DNA of 64,000 nt from Mycobacterium saskatchewanense (lineage in GTDB: Bacteria > Actinomycetota > Actinomycetes > Mycobacteriales > Mycobacteriaceae). The translations under genes and the position numbers were made by a program. The notes beneath the pieces were generated by a model that saw nothing but the letters and a program-made list of their open reading frames with translations, ran no database searches and was not told where the DNA came from. The stretch's first letter is position 1; each line of letters opens with the position of its first letter. Below, piece after piece: positions 36,565 through 45,850 of the stretch. Where the stretch lies: contig NZ_AP022573.1 in assembly GCF_010729105.1 (NCBI RefSeq), positions 4,154,001 to 4,218,000 on the forward strand, read 5' to 3'.

Positions 36565-37671
36565 TCAGAATCGGATGAGTCCGCGGATGTTGCGGCCTGA
36601 TCTCATGTCGTCGTATCCCTCGTTGATCTGCTCGAGGGTGTATTCCCGGGTGATCAGCTCGTCGAGTTTGAGTTGCCCGGCGTTGTAGAGTTCGACCAGC
36701 CGCGGGATGTCGTGGACGGCGTTGGACGACCCGTACAGCGCGCCGCGGATCTGCTTCTCGTACAACGTCAATTCCAGCAGCGATCCCGACATCGAGGCGT
36801 CGTCGGGGTGCCCGATCGCGGTCACCACCACCCGGCCCCGCTTTCCCACCAATGACAGCGCCTCACCGATGTAGGACGCCTCGGCCACGTCGGTGGTCAA
36901 CACGCACACGTCGGCGAGTTTGCCTCGGGTCAGATCGCTGACCAATGCCCACGCCTGATCGATCGTGGCAGCAGTGTGCGTCGCGCCGAAGCGGGCGGCC
37001 TGCTCGCGTTTGAACGCGACCGGGTCGACCGCGACGATCGTCAACGCTCCGGCGATGCGGGCGCCCTGGATGGCGTTCATGCCGATACCGCCCGCCCCCA
37101 CCACGACCACGGTGTCCCCGGCGCGCACCTCCCCGGTGCGCACCGCCGACCCGTACCCGGTGGTGACACCGCACCCGATCAAGGCTGCTTTGTCCAGCGG
37201 GGTTGCGGCGTCGATTTTGACCAGTGAGGCTTGCGGCACCACGGTGTACTCGGAAAACGTTCCCAACAAACACATCTGACCGATGTCCTGGCCGCGGGCG
37301 TGGAAGCGGTAGGTGCCGTCGATCTGGGGTCCCATCATGATCGCCGCACCCATCTCGCACAGGTTGCCCATGCCGCGCGCACAATACGAGCAGCGTCCGC
37401 ACGCGGGCAGGAACGTCAAAACGACCGAATCGCCCTCTGCGACGTCGTCGACGCCGGGCCCGACCGCGGCCACAGTGCCGGCACCTTCGTGTCCGCCCAC
37501 CACCGGCAGCGGGATGGGCAGGTCGCCGGTGACCAGGTGTTCATCGGAGTGACACAACCCGGTCGCGGTCAACCGGACCAGCACCTCGTCGGGACCGGGG
37601 GGATCGAGCTCAACCTCCTCGACCTCCCATTTCTGGCCCAGATCCCACAGAATCGCTGCGCGTGTCTTCAC
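36565..37671 (-). CDS. Zinc-dependent alcohol dehydrogenase, NDMA-dependent type
   Basis: 368 residues from a GTG start with aaggag 7 bases upstream. Catalytic zinc ligands are in TATGLCHSDEH and GGHEGAGTV; the structural zinc knuckle is CGRCSYCARGMGNLC. The Rossmann motif VVGAGGIGMNAIQGA follows. The sequence is of the mycobacterial AdhD/NDMA-dependent class, which oxidises alcohols with tightly bound cofactor. On this island it could take the alkanols made by CYP153 to aldehydes, although it lies in another operon. Confidence 0.92.
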   Translation of the reverse strand: MKTRAAILWDLGQKWEVEEVELDPPGPDEVLVRLTATGLCHSDEHLVTGDLPIPLPVVGGHEGAGTVAAVGPGVDDVAEGDSVVLTFLPACGRCSYCARGMGNLCEMGAAIMMGPQIDGTYRFHARGQDIGQMCLLGTFSEYTVVPQASLVKIDAATPLDKAALIGCGVTTGYGSAVRTGEVRAGDTVVVVGAGGIGMNAIQGARIAGALTIVAVDPVAFKREQAARFGATHTAATIDQAWALVSDLTRGKLADVCVLTTDVAEASYIGEALSLVGKRGRVVVTAIGHPDDASMSGSLLELTLYEKQIRGALYGSSNAVHDIPRLVELYNAGQLKLDELITREYTLEQINEGYDDMRSGRNIRGLIRF

Positions 37672-37718
37672 CGTTTCACTCCTTGCACTGGATGTTCCTA
37701 TTTATCGACGGGACAAGA

Positions 37719-39347
37719 TCAACCGAGGGTCTCGATGACCAACGCGCCGTCGGCGTGCTGCCGGCGGAGTGTTTTTTTGTCGAACTTGCCGGTCGAAGTC
37801 AACGGGACCTCGGCGACGAACGTCCACCGCTCCGGCAGCCACCACTTGGCCACTCGGTCGCGCAGAAAGTCCGCCAGTTGCGCGGCGGTGACTGTGTGCC
37901 CGGCGTGTGGCACGATGACCGCCAGCGGCCGTTCCTGCCATTTGGGGTCGGGCACGGAGATGACCGCCGCGGTACGCACCCCGGGGTGCGCGGCCAATTC
38001 GTTTTCCAGTTCCACCGAGGAAATCCATTCACCGCCGGACTTGATCACGTCTTTGGCCCGGTCGGTCAACGTGATGAACGCATCCTCAGAGATCGTGCCG
38101 ACATCACCGGTCGGCAGCCACCCGTCGGCAGTAACCGCTGCGGTGTCCTGGCCGTAGTAGCGTTCGGTGATCCACGGACCGCGCACCTGGATCTCCCCGA
38201 CCGACTCGCCGTCCCAAGGCTGTTCGACGCCCGTGTCGTCGACGATGCGGGATTGCACGCCGGCCACCACCCGACCCTGCGTCGCCCGCAGTCGCTGCGC
38301 GGTATCGGCGGGGTCGGTGTGGCGCGGCAGGGCCACCGAGGCCAGCGGCGAGGTTTCTGTCATACCCCACGCCTGCACGATCCGGATGCCCAACTCGTCA
38401 AACGCGCTCATCAACGACCGCGGCACCGCAGATCCCCCGCACGCCACCAACTTCAACGAACTCAAGTCATGGCCGGGATTGTCGCCCAGGTAGTGCAAGA
38501 TGTCGGTCCAAATCGTCGGCACCGCACCCGACATCGTCGTCCTCGTCGCCTCGATCATCTCCACCAGCGGCGCGGCCTGCAAGAACCGATCCGGCAACAC
38601 CAGCTGCGCGCCGGCCATCATCGCCGCATAGGGCAGCCCCCAGGCGTTGGCGTGAAACATCGGCACAATGGCCAACACCGTGTCGTCATGACCGATGCCC
38701 AACGCGTTCGCCGTGCAGGCGGCCTGCGAATGCAGCCACGTCGAGCGATGGCTGTAAACCACTCCTTTCGGGTGACCGGTGGTGCCGCTCGTATAGCACA
38801 TCGCCGCGGCGGCGCGCTCGTCAAGATCGGGCCAGTCGAAGGTCTCCGGCTGGCCCGCCACCAGCTCCTCGTAGCGCAGCACGGTTTTCCCGCAACCATC
38901 CAACAGCGCCAGATCACCCTCACCGGTGACCAGCACCGTATGAACCGACGCCATCGTCGGCAGCGCCGCCGCCAGCACGCCCAGCACCGTGTCATCGACG
39001 ATGACCACCCGGTCATCGGCATCGTTGGCGATCCACGCCAACTGCTGCGGCGGCAACCGCAGATTCAACGTGTGCAGCACCGCGCCCATCGACGGCACCG
39101 CGGCGTAACTGTCCAGGTGCTCTTGATTGCTCCACTGCAACGTCGCGACCCGCTCATCACCGCGCACACCGACCTGACGCAACGCGTTGGCCAGCCGGGC
39201 CGCCCGAACCGCCAACTCCCGGTAAGTCACCCGAGAAATGTCGCCGGGACCGCGCGCGCTGAACACCTCCCGCTCGCCATGCACCGTCGCCGCATGCCCG
39301 ACGATCCCGGCGACACCCAACTGAACGTCCTGCATCGTCGATTTCAC
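37719..39347 (-). CDS. Fatty acid-CoA ligase (FadD family)
   Basis: 542 residues. The ANL-superfamily motifs are AMCYTSGTTGHPKGVVYSHR (P-loop), VQAWGMTETSPLAS and DGWLPTGDVGTISED. Further on are the hinge DRAKDVIKSGGEWISS and the catalytic lysine in TSTGKFDKKTLR. It activates a fatty acid to acyl-adenylate and then acyl-CoA. GTG 39347 or ATG 39335 may be the start. It lies between the alcohol dehydrogenase and SCP2 genes with short spacers, so it is in the same operon. Confidence 0.93.
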   Translation of the reverse strand: MKSTMQDVQLGVAGIVGHAATVHGEREVFSARGPGDISRVTYRELAVRAARLANALRQVGVRGDERVATLQWSNQEHLDSYAAVPSMGAVLHTLNLRLPPQQLAWIANDADDRVVIVDDTVLGVLAAALPTMASVHTVLVTGEGDLALLDGCGKTVLRYEELVAGQPETFDWPDLDERAAAAMCYTSGTTGHPKGVVYSHRSTWLHSQAACTANALGIGHDDTVLAIVPMFHANAWGLPYAAMMAGAQLVLPDRFLQAAPLVEMIEATRTTMSGAVPTIWTDILHYLGDNPGHDLSSLKLVACGGSAVPRSLMSAFDELGIRIVQAWGMTETSPLASVALPRHTDPADTAQRLRATQGRVVAGVQSRIVDDTGVEQPWDGESVGEIQVRGPWITERYYGQDTAAVTADGWLPTGDVGTISEDAFITLTDRAKDVIKSGGEWISSVELENELAAHPGVRTAAVISVPDPKWQERPLAVIVPHAGHTVTAAQLADFLRDRVAKWWLPERWTFVAEVPLTSTGKFDKKTLRRQHADGALVIETLG

Positions 39348-39389
39348 CGCGGCACCACCGCGCTCAGCAAACCAGTCCAGGGCTGCGGC

Positions 39390-39800
39390 TCACGCATCGA
39401 TGAGGTCCCGACGCTGCGCGGCCTCCAACATCAGCCGATACTCCGGAAACAAATTCTTGGCCTGCGGTATCAGCTTGATCAACTTGGCCACCGGACCCTT
39501 GGCCCGCACCGTGCCCGTGGCCATCGCGACCGTCAAGTTCACCTTCCCCAACCAGAACCTGTTTCCCATGTCCGCCGACATGAACAACTCCACATTGGGC
39601 ACCGCCGCACTCGACGCACCGGTCTCGACGACCTTATTAGGCATATCCACCGTCACCACCGCATCCGGATCGGTGTAATGAACCCGCAACACCACCCCCG
39701 AACCCGCCAGCTTGTCAGCCAACCCCTCCTTATCCAGCCCACGTCGGAAAATCCCACCCAGATAGGCGTAAACCTCATCCTCATCAGCAAAAACAGCCAT
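39390..39800 (-). CDS. SCP2 sterol-carrier domain protein
   Basis: 136 residues from ATG 39800, chosen because gagg lies about 9 bases upstream and MAVFADEDEVYAYLGGIF is a sensible N-terminus. SCP2-fold features are VLRVHYTDPDAVVTVDM, VELFMSADMGNRFWLGKVNL and AMATGTVRAKGPVAKLIKLIP. Such proteins bind and present hydrophobic ligands. It is 42 bases upstream of fadD, so probably feeds lipid substrates into this pathway. Confidence 0.88.
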   Translation of the reverse strand: MAVFADEDEVYAYLGGIFRRGLDKEGLADKLAGSGVVLRVHYTDPDAVVTVDMPNKVVETGASSAAVPNVELFMSADMGNRFWLGKVNLTVAMATGTVRAKGPVAKLIKLIPQAKNLFPEYRLMLEAAQRRDLIDA

Positions 39801-40037
39801 TTCAACCTCATCTCGTCGGAACAACTAATTGCACGGCCTTGTGAACCGCAGCTTGATTACGACATCCGGCGGACCGATAACACGACACCAGCAACGCCGG
39901 CGGCGCGGTGCCCGCTGGGCCGCACCCAGGCAGCAACACGCCGTTTCGTCAACAATCGGCTTGCGAACGTTGCTGACTGAGTGGTGCGGCCGCACGGGAT
40001 TGCTCAGCCCGGGAGGGTCGCTGTCTAGCCCGACAGC
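39801..40037. other. 237-bp spacer between R2lox and SCP2 genes
   Basis: No gene seen. It may hold a promoter for the SCP2-fadD operon or simply a long untranslated segment. Confidence 0.4.
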
Positions 40038-40976
40038 TCAGGCTGAAGCGCCGGCCAGCGCTTTGCGGTCTTCATCGGCGAATTCGTCTTCGAGTTGCAC
40101 CGGCGTGTAGTCGACGTCGATGTCGGCGACGGGGCGTCCTCGGGCACTCTCGATGGTCCCCAACCTGCGCATCCCTTTATCGGTCGCGTACTTGGCCAAC
40201 TCGTCGACGGTCAGGCCGAACGGGATGTGCTCGCCGTAGGGGGCCAGGAGGTCTTCGATCATCTGCACGCCCAGCGGGATCAGCTCCTGCATTCGCGTTT
40301 CGAACACCGACCAGTTCGTGTCGTCGGCGGCGATGTGACGCCGGCAAGTGAACGTGCCCCACGCCATGTGGCGGCGCTCGTCGTCACCGATACGGCCAAT
40401 GAACTCCTGCATACCGGGAAGAATGCCGCGGTCTACACAGATTTTATGCCAGGCGTAGTAGCCGGTCAGCGCCAGCATCCCCTCAACGATGTGGTTGTAA
40501 GTTGTGGCCGCACGGATTTGGGCAGCGGGTGACGGATCCGCGACCAAGGCGCCGAGTGATTCGGACAGCTCCTCGTTGAAGATCTTCCGGTAAATCGGGG
40601 AGTGATAGCCGTGCAGGTCGTCGGTAATCCCCATGGCATCAAGCCATAACCGAAATCCCTGCGTGTGCTTGGCCTCCTCGAACGCGAACTGGGTCAGATA
40701 CATCTCGTCACCCAGCCGGCCCTCGGCCCGCATCGCAGCCATGAACGGCTGGATGTCCTGTGTGACCGCTTCTTCGCCGGCCAAAAAAGCCGCGCACAGC
40801 CGCACCGCCAAGTCCCGTTCGCTGTCTGACAATGTCTCCCAGTCCGCCCGGTCGCGGGAGAAGTCGATGGCCGCCGGGTCCCAAAATTTCGCGTTACCGC
40901 CGGCGAAAAGCTTGAGCGGCAGACTATCCCAGTTGAGCCCGCCCTCTGCGAGCGAACCATAATCGGACCTCGTCAT
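40038..40976 (-). CDS. R2-like ligand-binding oxidase (R2lox)
   Basis: 312 residues from ATG 40976 with a strong aaggaggt upstream. It closely resembles M. tuberculosis Rv0233. All metal ligands are present: Glu68 (AGEEAV), Glu101 and His104 (FEEAKH), Glu165 (NHIVEG), Glu200 and His203 (DDERRH). The Val71 and Tyr160 pair that forms the ether cross-link in R2lox is also there. The enzyme holds a Mn/Fe cofactor and a fatty-acid ligand; its physiological reaction is unknown. Two residues are missing relative to Rv0233 before Tyr160. The TetR gene just upstream mirrors the Rv0232-Rv0233 arrangement. Confidence 0.94.
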   Translation of the reverse strand: MTRSDYGSLAEGGLNWDSLPLKLFAGGNAKFWDPAAIDFSRDRADWETLSDSERDLAVRLCAAFLAGEEAVTQDIQPFMAAMRAEGRLGDEMYLTQFAFEEAKHTQGFRLWLDAMGITDDLHGYHSPIYRKIFNEELSESLGALVADPSPAAQIRAATTYNHIVEGMLALTGYYAWHKICVDRGILPGMQEFIGRIGDDERRHMAWGTFTCRRHIAADDTNWSVFETRMQELIPLGVQMIEDLLAPYGEHIPFGLTVDELAKYATDKGMRRLGTIESARGRPVADIDVDYTPVQLEDEFADEDRKALAGASA

Positions 40977-41053
40977 GATTGTGACCTCCTTGTCATCGTA
41001 GGAAAATTAGTGCGTAGGACTTTTGCGGTACGTGGATTCGGGCCTCCTTCACA

Positions 41054-41767
41054 TCATGTGCACGCTGCTGTCTGCCTGCGGGACAGCTCAGTCATGGCAT
41101 CGCATGGACCGCTGCGTGGCGAGGATGACGGCGCGAACGCGGCCACCATGACTGACACCAGGCGGCGCACCGCCAGATGCGGCTGCTCCGGTGTGGGCTC
41201 ATCAAGGCCGAGGACCGGATCCATCCCGCGGACGTGCGGCGCCAGCGCCAGATGCGGAAACAACAGCAGCAGCAAGGACAACAAGACGGCCGTATCAGCA
41301 TCGGCGTTCAGGTCACCGCGCGTGTGCGCGTCACGCACCAAAGGGCGCAACACTTCGAGGTAGTGGCGGTGAACCACCGTCTGCACGCTGACGCGGGCCT
41401 CACTATCGACTTCCAAGCTCGCGGCAGCGTGCAAAGCACGTTCGCGAGGATGCTCGGCGAAATACGTGATCCAATCGTCGAGCAGGTCGGTGAGGAAGTC
41501 GAAGAACGGCCGGCTCGAATCGAGTTCGCGGATACGGACCTCCAGATACGACCGCACCCGCTGGCTAGCCACGTCGGCGACGAATGCGTACAAGTCGCGT
41601 TTGTCAGCGAAATACTGAAAGAGGCTCCCCTTGGCCACTAGCGCACGGCGTGCGATCACGTTCAGGCTGCCGCCTGAAAACCCATGCGCCGCGAACTCGG
41701 CTTCGGCCGCCTCTATCACGGCTGCGCGACGGGCTGGATCGACACGCGCCCACGTAACCGTCGGCAT
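41054..41767 (-). CDS. TetR-family regulator linked to R2lox
   Basis: 237 residues from ATG 41767, with aaggaggt immediately upstream. The HTH domain is DPARRAAVIEAAEAEFAAHG with SLNVIARRALVAKGSLFQYF; the effector domain includes RPFFDFLTDLLDDWITYFAE and HPRERALHAAASLEVDSEAR. It resembles Rv0232, the regulator beside the Rv0233 oxidase of M. tuberculosis. A 17-bp palindrome at 41798-41814 lies just upstream of its start and is the likely binding site. Confidence 0.9.
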   Translation of the reverse strand: MPTVTWARVDPARRAAVIEAAEAEFAAHGFSGGSLNVIARRALVAKGSLFQYFADKRDLYAFVADVASQRVRSYLEVRIRELDSSRPFFDFLTDLLDDWITYFAEHPRERALHAAASLEVDSEARVSVQTVVHRHYLEVLRPLVRDAHTRGDLNADADTAVLLSLLLLLFPHLALAPHVRGMDPVLGLDEPTPEQPHLAVRRLVSVMVAAFAPSSSPRSGPCDAMTELSRRQTAACT

Positions 41768-41797
41768 CCCACCTCCTTGTCGCGATCCGTCAAAAAT

Positions 41798-41814
41798 AAT
41801 GACCACTGGTCATT
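41798..41814. promoter_or_regulatory. Probable TetR operator upstream of the R2lox regulator
   Basis: AATGACCA-c-TGGTCATT, a perfect 17-bp palindrome 30 bases before the TetR start. TetR proteins of this class bind such TGACCA-type sites and often repress themselves and the next gene, here R2lox. Confidence 0.65.
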
Positions 41815-42084
41815 GTAGCATGATGCAGGTCACAGTCAATGCCGCGGGGGAGGCTTTCCGAGTCGAAATAGACTGTGCAAGAGGCACGTTCAGTTGCGAG
41901 CCGTCATCCGATGGGTGAAGTCTGGGCCGGTGTAGGTCAGCGATCATCCGCCCCCAGCGTTGAGGAAATCTCGTGACGTGAGCGCGGGTACCGCCACTGC
42001 GGGTCATGACCTTCTCAGCGCGACGCGGTGGTCGCTGAGAGGGTAGTCGGCATGGCGATTTGCGGGGGCGCAAGGTAGCTCAGG
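41815..42084. other. 270-bp region upstream of the TetR-R2lox unit
   Basis: No gene recognised. It probably contains the promoter for the minus-strand TetR and the 3' end region of the acyl-CoA dehydrogenase gene. Confidence 0.4.
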
Positions 42085-43227
42085 CTACAGGGATCGCGCG
42101 ATGATCTCTTTCATGATTTCGTTAGTTCCGGCGTAGATTTTCTGGACTCTCTGGTCGACCCAGAGACGAGAAATCGGGTAGTCGTTCATGTATCCGTAGC
42201 CGCCATGCAGCTGCAAGCAATTATCGATGACGGTCATCGCGTGGTCTGTCGTCCACCACTTCGCCATCGCTACGGTTTGCACATCGAGCTTGCCGTCGAG
42301 ATGCAAACAGATGCAGTGGTCGAGGAAGACACGCGCGATGCGGGTTTCGGTGGCGGCTTCAGCCAACGTGAACTTGGTATTCTGAAAGCTGAACAGATTG
42401 CGGCCGAACGCTTCTCGTTCGTGGGTGTAACGCAAGGTGTGCTGCAACGCCGTTTCCATGGCGGCGACGGCACCGACTGCGACGATCAACCGCTCCTGTG
42501 GCAGCTGAGTCATCAGCTGGATGAAACCCTGACCTTCGGTTTCGCCGAGCAGGTGGGACTTGGGCACGCGCACCGCGTCAAAAAACAGTTCGGAGGTGTC
42601 TTGGCCGTGCTGGCCGATCTTGTTCAAGACGTGCCCGCGGCGGAACCCGGGCCGGTCGGCCTCCACGACGATCAACGAGATGCCGCTGGCTCCGTGATTT
42701 GGATCAGTTTTGGCGACGACGATTACGAGGTCAGCTTGTTGACCGTTGGTGATAAAAGTTTTGGAGCCACTGATCACATAGTCGTCGCCCTCCGCTACTG
42801 CTCGCGTGGTGATATTCTGCAGATCGGAGCCGGTGCCGGGCTCGGTCATCGCGATCGCACCGATAAGTTCGCCGGAAGCCATTTTAGGCAGCCAGCGCTG
42901 CTTTAATTCTTCTTGGGCATACTGAAGGACGTAGTGCGCGACGATGCCGCTGTGCAGGCCCGCGCCCCACGAGCTGTCAGCGATGCGGGCTTGCTCTTCG
43001 AGTAACACTGCTTCGTGGGCGAAAGTTCCGCCGCCACCGCCGTATTCGACCGGTATCGACATACACAGCAGGCCGAGATCTCCGGCGCGCTGCCACAACG
43101 CCCGGTCAACGTGGTGCTGTTGGGCGAACCGCTCCCGGTGAGGTGCGAGTTCAGTGGCGCAGAACTTGGCAGCCAGCTCGCGGACTGCGTCGAGTTCTGA
43201 AGTGCGCCAGGGCGAGTTGAGGTTCAT
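42085..43227 (-). CDS. Acyl-CoA dehydrogenase (FadE, LCAD-like)
   Basis: 380 residues from ATG 43227. FAD and substrate motifs are AIAMTEPGTGSDLQNITT and YVISGSKTFITNGQQADLVI. The catalytic base is probably the Glu in TQLPQERLIVAV, as in long-chain and isovaleryl enzymes. The C-terminal NCLQLHGGYGYMNDYPISRL and KIYAGTNEIMKEIIARS fit that subgroup, since the medium-chain YEGT Glu is absent. It performs the first oxidation of beta-oxidation. It is downstream of the CYP136-like P450 gene on the same strand, with no other beta-oxidation genes on the island. Confidence 0.93.
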   Translation of the reverse strand: MNLNSPWRTSELDAVRELAAKFCATELAPHRERFAQQHHVDRALWQRAGDLGLLCMSIPVEYGGGGGTFAHEAVLLEEQARIADSSWGAGLHSGIVAHYVLQYAQEELKQRWLPKMASGELIGAIAMTEPGTGSDLQNITTRAVAEGDDYVISGSKTFITNGQQADLVIVVAKTDPNHGASGISLIVVEADRPGFRRGHVLNKIGQHGQDTSELFFDAVRVPKSHLLGETEGQGFIQLMTQLPQERLIVAVGAVAAMETALQHTLRYTHEREAFGRNLFSFQNTKFTLAEAATETRIARVFLDHCICLHLDGKLDVQTVAMAKWWTTDHAMTVIDNCLQLHGGYGYMNDYPISRLWVDQRVQKIYAGTNEIMKEIIARSL

Positions 43228-43437
43228 CAAGAAGCCTTTCTGCTGTCGAGCCTGTCGAGATTCGCTGTCAAAAATCAGTTCGGCGTCAGAATCGCCTGGC
43301 GGCTGTGCGGCTACGTTTGCTTGTACCGCAGCGGATTTCGCGCCGACGCCAGCCCGGGCAGAATCGTGTCGAAATGAGCTAGGGACAATATCGGCCCGCC
43401 AAGAGACAGTGCGGGCGTGGAACTGTCACCTGCGTGC

Positions 43438-44895
43438 TCATCGCCTGCGCAAGTCGACGGGAAGGCCGTCGACGGGGATGGGCAGCGAGGTGTTGTCCCA
43501 CCTGGCGGTGTAGTCGGGCCGCACACTCCAGGTGTAGGTGCGCAGCATCTGGTGCAAGATGGCCTTGACTTCGAGCATGCCGAAATGCATCCCGATGCAC
43601 TTGTGGGCGCCTCCGCCGAAGGGGATCCAGGCGAAACGGTGCGCGTTGTCCTCGCGCCGCTGTGAGTCGAAGCGCAGGGGATCGAAGCGGTCGGGCTCGG
43701 TCCAGACGTCGGTGACGTAGTGGTTGACCGCCGGAGTGATGGCCACCAGGGTGCCGGCCGGGATGTAGTAGCCGGCAATGGCGGTGTCTTCGACGGTTTT
43801 TCGCATCACCAGGGGCACCGGGGCGAGAAGGCGCAGCGACTCCTTGATGACGAGGTCGAGGTCGGTCAAGCCCTCCAAATCGTCGATATCGAGAACCTTG
43901 TCGCCGAAGACGTCGGATTGGGCGCGCACCCGGTCCTGCCAATCGGGATGTTTGGCCAAAAAGTAGGCGACGGCGGTGGTGGTGATGGTCGAGGTGTCGT
44001 GGGCAGCCATCATCAAAAAGATCATGTGGTTGATGACGTCGGCGTCGGTGAACTGTTCGCCGTCTTCTGTGCGGGCCTGACACAGCGCGGTGAACAAGTC
44101 GTCGCTGCCTCCGGAGCGAGCCTGCGGCAGGTGACGGGTGAAATAATCTTCCAGAACCCGTCGACCACGGATCCCGGCCCGATACCGGGTGCCGGGCAGC
44201 GGCGCGCGGACGATGGCGCTAGCAGCGCGGACGGTCGCGATGAAAGCCCGATTGACCGCATCGCTTTCGTCCTTGCCGCGGCCGCCCATGAACACATCGG
44301 TGGCGACGTCGAGTGTCAGGTTCTTCAGCAGGCGATACAGGCGAGTCGATGGCCCGGTCGGCCAGGCCGGAACGGTGGCGCGCACGCACGGGGCGACCTG
44401 TTTGACGTATCCGGCCAGCCGGGGCCGGGTGAACGCCTCCTGCATGATGCGCCGGTGCATCCGGTGTTCATCGAAGCTCATCAACATCAGTCCGCGATGA
44501 AAAAACGCATCGATGAGGAAGCTCCAGCCGTCTTGCGAGAACGCCTTTGCGTTACTGGTCAGCGCCTGTTGGGTGGCCTCCGGTCCGGCGATAACCACCA
44601 TCTTGGTGCCGAAAGCTCCCATCCAGGTCACCGGCCCAAGCCGTGCATAGCGTTCGCGGCCGAGTTCGGAACCAAAGCGGATGTAGTCCAAGGTGTGCCC
44701 AACGAAAGGCAGCCCAGGGTCACCAGGAACCGGCTTGAGACCGCTGCCAGCCGGTGGAGCCGCCAAATCGCGCACCGGCCACCGCCGGCTCAGCTCTCGC
44801 CAGTCGTCCTCGACGCGGCGGGGGGCCGGAACCAAAATCACCGACGACAAGCGCTCGCGGGCCTTATCGACCGGAGCGTGCAACAACCCAGTCAT
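43438..44895 (-). CDS. Cytochrome P450, CYP136-like
   Basis: 485 residues from ATG 44895, chosen because aagga lies 6 bases upstream. It shares with CYP136 (Rv3059) the segments PPAGSGLKPVPGDPGLPFVGH, FFHRGLMLMSFDEHRMHRR, MIFLMMAAHDTSTITTT (I helix), KESLRLLAPVP (ExxR) and FGGGAHKCIGMHFG, with heme Cys433. The substrate of CYP136 is not established; membership of a CYP51-like clan suggests a sterol or other lipid. No ferredoxin lies beside it, so it may use one from elsewhere. It is downstream of a TetR gene in the same orientation. Confidence 0.9.
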   Translation of the reverse strand: MTGLLHAPVDKARERLSSVILVPAPRRVEDDWRELSRRWPVRDLAAPPAGSGLKPVPGDPGLPFVGHTLDYIRFGSELGRERYARLGPVTWMGAFGTKMVVIAGPEATQQALTSNAKAFSQDGWSFLIDAFFHRGLMLMSFDEHRMHRRIMQEAFTRPRLAGYVKQVAPCVRATVPAWPTGPSTRLYRLLKNLTLDVATDVFMGGRGKDESDAVNRAFIATVRAASAIVRAPLPGTRYRAGIRGRRVLEDYFTRHLPQARSGGSDDLFTALCQARTEDGEQFTDADVINHMIFLMMAAHDTSTITTTAVAYFLAKHPDWQDRVRAQSDVFGDKVLDIDDLEGLTDLDLVIKESLRLLAPVPLVMRKTVEDTAIAGYYIPAGTLVAITPAVNHYVTDVWTEPDRFDPLRFDSQRREDNAHRFAWIPFGGGAHKCIGMHFGMLEVKAILHQMLRTYTWSVRPDYTARWDNTSLPIPVDGLPVDLRRR

Positions 44896-45030
44896 GAGCA
44901 TTCCTTCGCACTTCTCTGAACACACAGATCGCCATCGACCGCTGGCAGTTCTCGCGTGACTGCGCCTAACCGGCGATACCCCAAATCATTTACAGGGATC
45001 AGTTAAATGTCAAGCTTCAGACAGTTCGGC

Positions 45031-45660
45031 TCAATCTGTCACAGATGGGTGGTCCAGTCGCAGATACCGCAACGCGACCTGCGAAATACGCCCCGCTGTG
45101 GCTGCGGCGTCGTCAGTGGGCAATACCAGGTGGCTGACGGTCAGCCGGACCAAGGCGTCGACGACATCCCGTACATCCTGGGCGTCGAGCCCCGGGAAAT
45201 GGCCGATGAACCACTTGATCATCGTTGCCGAGGACAACTCGAGCAGCGACGCCGATGTCGGCAGCAGCGGCAACACCCCGGTGTCGGGCGACCCGGGCCC
45301 GGCGTCGGTCCCCCGGTTGGAGGTCAGTACCGCTTTCAGCAACGGGCTGGACTCCGCCTCGTCCAGGGTGTAGCGGACGGCGGCCATGATGCCTGCACCG
45401 GCGTCGCGGGCATGCTCTTCGAGCACCGCGCGAACGCCATCCAAGAATTGCTCGCCTTCGCGGACGATCAGCGCGTCGCCGAGTCCTTTCTTGTCGGTGA
45501 ACTCCTTGTACAGCGTCGGACGAGAGACACCCACCAGCTCGGCGACTTCACTCACCCGTACTCGCTCCCAGCCCTTCTCGATCGTCAGGGCCCGCGCAGC
45601 GTCCAACACTTGTTCGCGCATGTGCCGGCGAAACGACATTCGGAGGGACTCACTGGGCAT
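45031..45660 (-). CDS. TetR-family regulator of the MmpL/P450 locus
   Basis: 209 residues from ATG 45660; longer starts upstream would cover the intergenic operator. HTH: MREQVLDAARALTIEKGWERVRVSEVAELVGVSRPTLYKEFTDKKG. The effector domain ends DDAAATAGRISQVALRYLRL. It is divergent from mmpL at 45851 and upstream of the CYP136-like gene. The palindrome at 45814-45832 next to the mmpL start is its likely operator. Confidence 0.88.
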   Translation of the reverse strand: MPSESLRMSFRRHMREQVLDAARALTIEKGWERVRVSEVAELVGVSRPTLYKEFTDKKGLGDALIVREGEQFLDGVRAVLEEHARDAGAGIMAAVRYTLDEAESSPLLKAVLTSNRGTDAGPGSPDTGVLPLLPTSASLLELSSATMIKWFIGHFPGLDAQDVRDVVDALVRLTVSHLVLPTDDAAATAGRISQVALRYLRLDHPSVTD

Positions 45661-45813
45661 AGTCGAAAGGATAATCGCGAAGCCTTTTGGCCAGGTACTT
45701 CGCCAGAAATACGGACCGATCCCGACGTGCCAGCCGCGCGATGGCCGATCGGTGAGATGAAGCGACACCTGAATCGCCGCGCGACCCCCCGCTGTGGTAC
45801 TGATAGTAGCGTA

Positions 45814-45832
45814 GCGAGACTACTAGTCTCGC
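45814..45832. promoter_or_regulatory. Probable TetR operator before mmpL
   Basis: GCGAGACTA-c-TAGTCTCGC is a perfect 19-bp palindrome ending 18 bases before the mmpL start. It lies between the divergent TetR and mmpL genes, so binding should repress mmpL. Confidence 0.75.
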
Positions 45833-45850
45833 TTTCGGCTGGAGGTGTAT

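Noticed and set aside
37662-39980. 772-codon plus-strand open frame
   Set aside because: Antisense shadow of the fadD and SCP2 genes; Arg/His-rich composition and no family similarity, while the minus strand has clear ANL and SCP2 motifs.
43720-44919. 399-codon plus-strand open frame
   Set aside because: Antisense of the CYP136-like P450, which has all P450 motifs on the minus strand.
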